64,000 bases of DNA from Zeus faber (lineage: Eukaryota > Chordata > Actinopteri > Zeiformes > Zeidae). Location of the stretch: positions 9,264,655 to 9,328,654 of the forward strand of contig OY482862.1 in NCBI GenBank assembly GCA_960531495.1. The letters are read 5' to 3'. This document shows, piece after piece, positions 47,901-64,000 of the stretch; position 1 is the stretch's first letter, and the number at the start of each line of letters is the position of its first letter. The notes beneath the pieces are model-generated. The model ran no database searches and was not told the origin of the DNA. It saw nothing but the letters and a program-made list of their open reading frames with translations. The position numbers and the translations under genes are program-made.

Positions 47901-48400
47901 ACCGACCAGGATAAACGAGGAGGACTCCCGCGGTGAATAAAACAGCTTAGAGTCAATGAAAAAGGTCTGAAAGTGAGGGCTGCATGATTTATTCAACACT
48001 GTGACATCTGTACACCAACTTTTGTTTATCTAGAAGCAACGTCTGCCGCTCCGTTTTTTTTCCCCCACTTAGTCCCGTGTCCCGGTCCACTCAGAGGAGT
48101 TGGAAGCCCGGTAGATGGAGTGAGCTGTCCAGCATGTGTTCTCCAAGCCAGGTTTCAGTGAAGCACAGGGCAGCAGATCTGCTAAAGTCCGTGTTTGCTC
48201 TGTTGAGGAGCAGTAGTTTGTCCATCTTGTTGGCCAGAGAGCGGACATTCGCCAGGTGGATTGACAGGAACGCAGTACAAAATTGCTGCTGTCTTCAGCT
48301 TAAGGAGCGCTCCTGCAGCGCTTCCCTCGGCGTCTCCTTCAGCGAACTCAATACAGAGCTGCTGCTGCTGCTCCTCCAACTTAAAGCTCTGTAAAACTTT
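44945..48400 (-). mobile_element. Rex1/CR1-type LINE, near full length but broken
   Basis: Minus strand. 5' part: endonuclease region (VRSLANKMD-like text near 48200; SSFILVGVYIPPQ, SLLIVLGDFNRANLSHELPK at 47.6-47.95 kb). Middle: NNKPWFTAHFRQLRHAKEEA (47.4 kb). RT: KAPGPGGVSPSCLKVCADQL (46.95 kb), then LFVDFSSVFKTIVP and GAPQGCVL (46.2-46.4 kb). C-terminus at 45.4-45.95 kb: TVTKKARRTMYFMRQLRKFN, LPSGRRYRTRYAKTSRLKNS and FFPQAVTLMNT. The 3' UTR near 44945-45040 has the fish LINE phrase CAGAATCAGCTTTATT. Frames change several times and a SINE interrupts the RT at 46652-46868. Confidence 0.88.
46652..46868 (+). mobile_element. tRNA-derived SINE with L2-type tail
   Basis: Pol III box A (GTAGCTCAGGCGG, 46659-46671) and box B (GGTTCGATCCC, 46705-46715), a CTTGAGCAAGACACTTAACC body, a 3' tail ending GATAAAAGCGTCTGCTAAAT, and (ATGTA)n. 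46808-46843 is identical over 36 nt to the L2 LINE end at 43731-43766. Inserted antisense in the Rex1-like LINE's RT region. Confidence 0.88.
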
Positions 48401-48419
48401 CCGGTTCAATGAAAAACGG

Positions 48420-50296
<1,877 letters not shown>

Positions 50297-50914
50297 GTAT
50301 TTTCGAGATGAGTAGCTGCAGAGAGTGCTGTCCGGTGGACTTTGTTGGGACTGGGACAGCGAAACCAAGTCACCCAATGTGGTTGATAGTGAATGAGTTT
50401 AATTTCCAGAATTATGGTAACAGTAGACTTTTCATCCAGACAGACCAATTGGACAACCTGTTGAATCAGCCTATTCTCACTGCTGTAAAGGGATGGCTGT
50501 CACCCACCGGGGAAGCAAACAAACCAAAGTTACTTAACTGGCGATAAGTAATAGTTGTTTTCAAAACCAGAAACATTAGGTCTCATTCTGGTAAAAAAAT
50601 TTTAATATATTTTTTAACCAGCTACAATTGAAGTTTAGTGCAACAGGATTCATTGCTTAGATTGCCTGACCAAAATGCACTGTATACAAGTAAAAAAATG
50701 CAGTATTCATATACCTGGATGAAGAAATCCAATCCGTAATAATATAGTTTTATTTCTACAATTTTTGCATGTCAACACTTATAATAATTGAATATTGTTA
50801 TAAACTAACTTCACACACTTGCTTTAAACAGAAACCATTAAAGACTTGTATTTATGATACAGCACGGGCAGATGTCCGTGGCTATGCAGCAAGTACCCAG
50901 AGAAAGGAGCTCAC

Positions 50915-51362
50915 TTGTCTGTTCCATGTCCCAATCCACCCTTCTGCTTGGTGACTTCAACATCCACATGGACTCCACCAGCTGTACGTTTGCCATGGAT
51001 TTCCTGTCACTGTTGGACTGTTTTAACCTCACAGCACTAAATCCGGCACGGTTCCCACCAGCTTCAAAATGGCCTTAATCACTCCAATCATAAAGAAGCC
51101 TGGTCTCGAACACGGACAACCCCAACCACTACCGCCCGATCTCCAACCTTCCGTTCCTAAGCAAAATCCTGGAACGAGCAGTTGTCGCCCAACTCCAACA
51201 GCACATGTCCAACCATGAGCTTCACAAACCCTTTCAATCCCGATTCAGAACCCACCACAGTACAGAGACAGCCCTCATTAAAATCACCAATGACCTCCTC
51301 ATTGCTGCTGATTCAGGCTACATCAGTATCCTCATCCTCCTTGACCTCTTAGATGCCTTTGA
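50915..51362 (+). mobile_element. L2-type LINE fragment (endonuclease and early RT)
   Basis: STLLLGDFNIHMDSTSCTFA (endonuclease end), then ITPIIKKPG, ISNLPFLSKILERAVVAQLQ, FQSRFRTHHSTETALIKITN and LILLDLLDAFD. The part between the endonuclease and RT pieces is missing, there are frame changes, and the resemblance stops at the first RT Asp block (DLLDAFD). Confidence 0.8.
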
Positions 51363-51449
51363 CAGAAGGACAACCTGCGAGACGGGCCTAAGTAACAGCT
51401 TCCCGGCACCCTCCTCGCTTGTCTTTATCTCGATCTTCCTCACCTTCCC

Positions 51450-53540
51450 GTCGTCACGAGGAAAAATTGTTGTGACGAGTCCTCGGGTGTTCGCTAGACT
51501 CTGGACTTGTCACCATTGGCGACTGAATCTCTCCTTCAATGGCAGTCCTCTGCAGTCCATAGATGGCCACAGCTGGAGCGTAAAACCACAGGAAGCGAAG
51601 GTTATCATGATGATCCTCCCTGACCAGGAAGCTGTGGAACATCTGCTGAATGTCAGCCATGATCGTACCTGGCTCAGTCCTGAAGCAAACCAGGACCCCG
51701 AGGTAGACATGGTCGACTCCAAAGCTTGGTAGATACCAGTGCTCCCGCCATCTTTCAAGCATGGGCGCTGTTTTGGCGTGTCCACTGTGAAAGGTCTTCT
51801 TCACAAAGTAGTCCTTCATCTCTGGCTTCCTCTTTAGAGTTCGGCGGAGTGACATAAGGCAGTTGAGGGCCTGGTCCCTGAGGATGCTGATGCTAATGCT
51901 TGTGGAATGGGGTCCAACTGTTAGCGTAGAACCCACCGTCCCTGATGTCAAAGATGGCCTCATCCTCAGCTGAGGGTGTGAGCTTGTCATCGTTGAGTGA
52001 GTGGTTGAAGATATGTTCTCCCACATCTTCGCATGGTTTGTGTCGTCCCTCTGGGAACTTGTCTTTCATGTAGATGCTACTCTCACACGGCCAGAGGTTG
52101 CTGGAGGTTTCTGGGCTCACTAGTCTTGCTTGTACTTACAGTGGGCTGCCCCCTCTCTTGCTGAGGCTCCCCGCCGTGAGCTGTGGTGCCTTGTTCCCCA
52201 CTAAGCATGGTGTCTGACGTCTGCTGCCCATGTCAGGAGACCAGAATGAAGAGCTGCAATGTGGTGGCCGGTCGGGAGACCGGCATGAAGAGCTGCTGTG
52301 TGGTGATTGCTGCCACACTCTGTGCAGTGGACGGCTGCAGGTGACGCTCCATTGACCATGGGTCTGATGTGGCTAAGATGATCATTGCCATCATCAGGGG
52401 GTCCTGCGTGGTGAGGGGTTCTGAGGAGGAGGCTCGCACCCCGGGGGCCTTTGTGCTGCCAAGCTCTTACCAATCCCACGTTCTGAGGGCCTTGGTTCTG
52501 CCAAGCTCTCGGCAGTGAAACGGGCGGTACCAAGCCCATGTCTTGAGGGGCCTCGTAGTGCCGGGCTCTAGGAGATGGTAGAGGGTGGTAGGTGGTCGGG
52601 CTCAGGGTGGGGGGCAATTGGCGCTGCGAGCATTGCAGCATTGCTCCCAGAAATGAGTGTTGACATACTCCCTAGTGCTCTGCATCGCTCCCCGTGCCGG
52701 TGTGAGGAGGCATCTGAGTGTCCCGGATGATGAAGAAGAGAGGCCTCCACCTCCCTTTCTTCTTTAAGGGCTCAGAGAGCTTCTGTTTCTGGATCCCAGC
52801 TTCTGCTTCCTTCTTTAAGGCCCTTAGGGTGCCGCGTCCGCCTTTTCTTCAGCCCAAAGCATGCCCTCTCAGCCTTCTCTTCAGCCTCAACTCGTGCTCT
52901 CTCCACGTACCTCTCCGTGTCGATGCGTGCCTTCTCCGCCTGCTCTGCAGCCTCAATGCGTGCCATCACCGCATCAATACATGCCTTCTTTGCGTCAAAG
53001 TGTGCTCTCTCCATGGACCTCTCCATTTTGGCGCGTGCCTTTTCTAATCCCACATTCATTTGACGCTTTGCATACACTGCCTCCATACGTGCAACTGTGG
53101 CACGGGCCGCTGCGATGGCACTGACGTTGGACCCTCTGGACTTGATCGACCTGCTGGCCGATTAAAAGGACTTGTTGGCCAACTTAATGGACTTGTTGGC
53201 CGACTTGCTGGATGACATGCCGGGCCCTCTTTCCGCAGTCAAAGTTGTACTGCTGCTGCTGCCTTCCTCCAAGCTAGGCTGTCTGCTTGGGCCCGGGAGT
53301 ACCGTGGAGCCCCGGAGTTCCAAGGGGCCTCGGAGTTCCAAAGGGTTTTGGCGTTCCGAGGGGCCTGGGAGTGCCGTCATCCTTGCTCTCAGCAGTGACT
53401 TAGTGGCTTTAAGGCCAGGAGGTGCCTTGAGGTGAAGTTTAATGTTTTTACTCCTCTGCCCTCGGCACGTGTAAACGTACATGGCTATGCAACGAGCTAA
53501 ACATTCTCCCAATAAGTACCCAGAGACAGGAGCTCACCTT
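51450..53540 (-). mobile_element. BEL/Pao LTR retrotransposon fossil
   Basis: Minus strand. The 5' side (about 52.77-53.5 kb) has a gag-like charged coiled-coil region (ARIEAAEQAEKARIDTERYV). The 3' side (51.45-52.03 kb) has a BEL/Pao-type RT region (RTLKRKPEMKDYF, MADIQQMFHSFLVREDH, LRFLWF). It is truncated and broken, with several breaks, and the protease, RNase H and integrase parts are not visible. No full LTR pair recognised. A 24-nt block at its 5' edge (53514-53537) recurs with one mismatch at 50891-50914. Probably old. Confidence 0.75.
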
Positions 53541-56470
<2,930 letters not shown>

Positions 56471-56473
56471 TGG

Positions 56474-56479
56474 TTTATT
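56474..56479 (-). promoter_or_regulatory. itgb5: candidate poly(A) signal of itgb5
   Basis: TTTATT on the plus strand is AATAAA on the gene strand, about 1.0 kb after the itgb5 stop. Other weaker candidates exist further down. Confidence 0.35.
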
Positions 56480-57485
56480 ACATTGAAATATATGGTAATT
56501 TAAAGTATTATATTAGAAAACTGATTTTTTGTTTTTTGAAATAAAACTCCCTGCGATATTTCAGAGCTTAAGTGTCATTTCTGGCCGCCGTCATTCATTT
56601 ATATTACAAAACTGTACATCATGACATCATACTTTCTCAGTTCCAGGCCCAGCTCTCAGGTTGGCAGGGGTTTGCTGTGGGGGTGGGGGGGTGTCGAGGG
56701 GTTAAGTTGGTTCATTGCAATGCAGAAAACACCAATGGAGTGCAATTGGAGTGTAAAACAAACAACAACAGAAAGTCAAAACCTTAAGAAACTCCTAATA
56801 TTCTCTGTGCAAAACATAAAAGGTGAGAAAGTCTATCGCCAGATTAAATGTTAGTCGTACCACCGTCACCGTAACAAAAATGTGCTTCTCATTTCCTTGA
56901 GATCCTGAAATGTCTGATACTATACAAAGTTGTTTTGTTTTTCCCCGAATGAAGACCTGTAAGACGCCTAGCTCAGAGTGAGACTGGCATTTTCAGATTT
57001 AAAAAATAAAGAGGTCAGTGCGCTGTTGCGTACGATGTAGAATTTCTTTTTTTTTTTTTTTTTTTTAAATGGGAAAGTTCTGCCACTACAATAACTTCTG
57101 ACATTCTTTACTTGACACTGGTCAAATTGAATTGGAAAAAAAACACTCTTCTCTCTCTTGATAAGCAGCGGGGGTCCAAAATTCCTTCCTTTTCAGTCCA
57201 ACCACGCAGACGAAAGCAAAAGTCACATCGTACCTCCGTACGTCAGCTTCTCGTCGGGGGGAAACAAAAAAAAAAAAAAAAAAAGGCCACAGGTTGCCTC
57301 TGGCACACTGGAGTGGAGTTCATTTCATTTTCTCTGAATCAGTTCTGGATTGTGCGGCGCGAGGAGTCCACGTTGACACCCCGCCCACCCGCCCCACCTT
57401 ACCGTCCCCAGTGGACCGGTCCAGCCGTGCCCAGGTCCCCTCTTGCCCCACTGTCCCCCCGCCCCCCCCCTGGGGGGGGGGTTGA

Positions 57486-63926
<6,441 letters not shown>

Positions 63927-64000
63927 CTGGACAAGAGAGGAGGAGGAGAGGAGGAAGTCAGAGAAGATTTCACCATGGAAAAGGTTACTATAGCACAAAA

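Noticed and set aside
52201-52641. 146-codon His/Pro-rich protein
   Set aside because: Lies inside the BEL/Pao fossil; no domain or host-gene splice structure.

Overview
This window is vertebrate, almost certainly teleost fish, genomic DNA. It holds intron-split orthologues of four vertebrate genes, very long AC microsatellites, and a fish-type repeat load: a Tc1-like DD34E transposon, Rex1/L2-type LINEs, a tRNA-derived SINE sharing its tail with an L2 LINE, MITEs, and fossils of Ty3/Gypsy and BEL/Pao elements. The clade call is inference; no species can be named.

Layout. (1) 1-6.4 kb, plus strand: 3' end of nebulin (neb): five 93-bp simple-repeat exons, a 108-bp repeat exon, a 187-bp exon, the Ser-rich linker and the SH3 exon, stop at 5699. 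The upstream part lies outside the window. (2) 6.5-6.8 kb: a TTAA-flanked MITE between the convergent 3' ends of neb and rif1. (3) 7.7-27.8 kb, minus strand: a complete rif1 gene. I placed 34 coding exons; together they give 7344 nt, exactly 2448 codons with the stop. It has HEAT-type N-terminal exons, a 3-kb disordered SQ/TQ-rich exon, SILK and RVSF PP1-docking motifs, and the C-terminal DNA-binding domain. Introns hold a Tc1 element, a MITE and a SINE-like repeat. (4) 28.0-29.8 kb: a compound TTC/TTG satellite with a ~559-bp higher-order period, directly upstream of rif1. (5) 31.0-37.2 kb, minus strand: complete tnfaip6 (TSG-6), six coding exons, 263 aa, Link plus CUB, TATA box. (6) 38.9-53.6 kb: a repeat island with no host gene: Gypsy fossil, minisatellite, nested LINEs, a Rex1-like LINE carrying a SINE, an L2 fragment and a BEL/Pao fossil. 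(7) 57.5-64 kb, minus strand: last five exons of integrin beta-5 (itgb5), continuing past the window end.

The order neb - rif1 - tnfaip6, with neb convergent on rif1, matches human chromosome 2q23. itgb5 is on a different human chromosome, so the repeat island sits on a synteny junction. The genes do not form a pathway: neb is a sarcomeric ruler/scaffold, rif1 a nuclear replication-timing and DNA-repair factor, tnfaip6 a secreted hyaluronan-binding protein, itgb5 a cell-surface vitronectin receptor subunit. I see no convincing new multi-gene system. The most unusual structures are the TTC/TTG higher-order satellite by rif1, the recently duplicated nebulin exon pair, and the precisely dated (by target-site duplication) LINE-in-LINE insertion.
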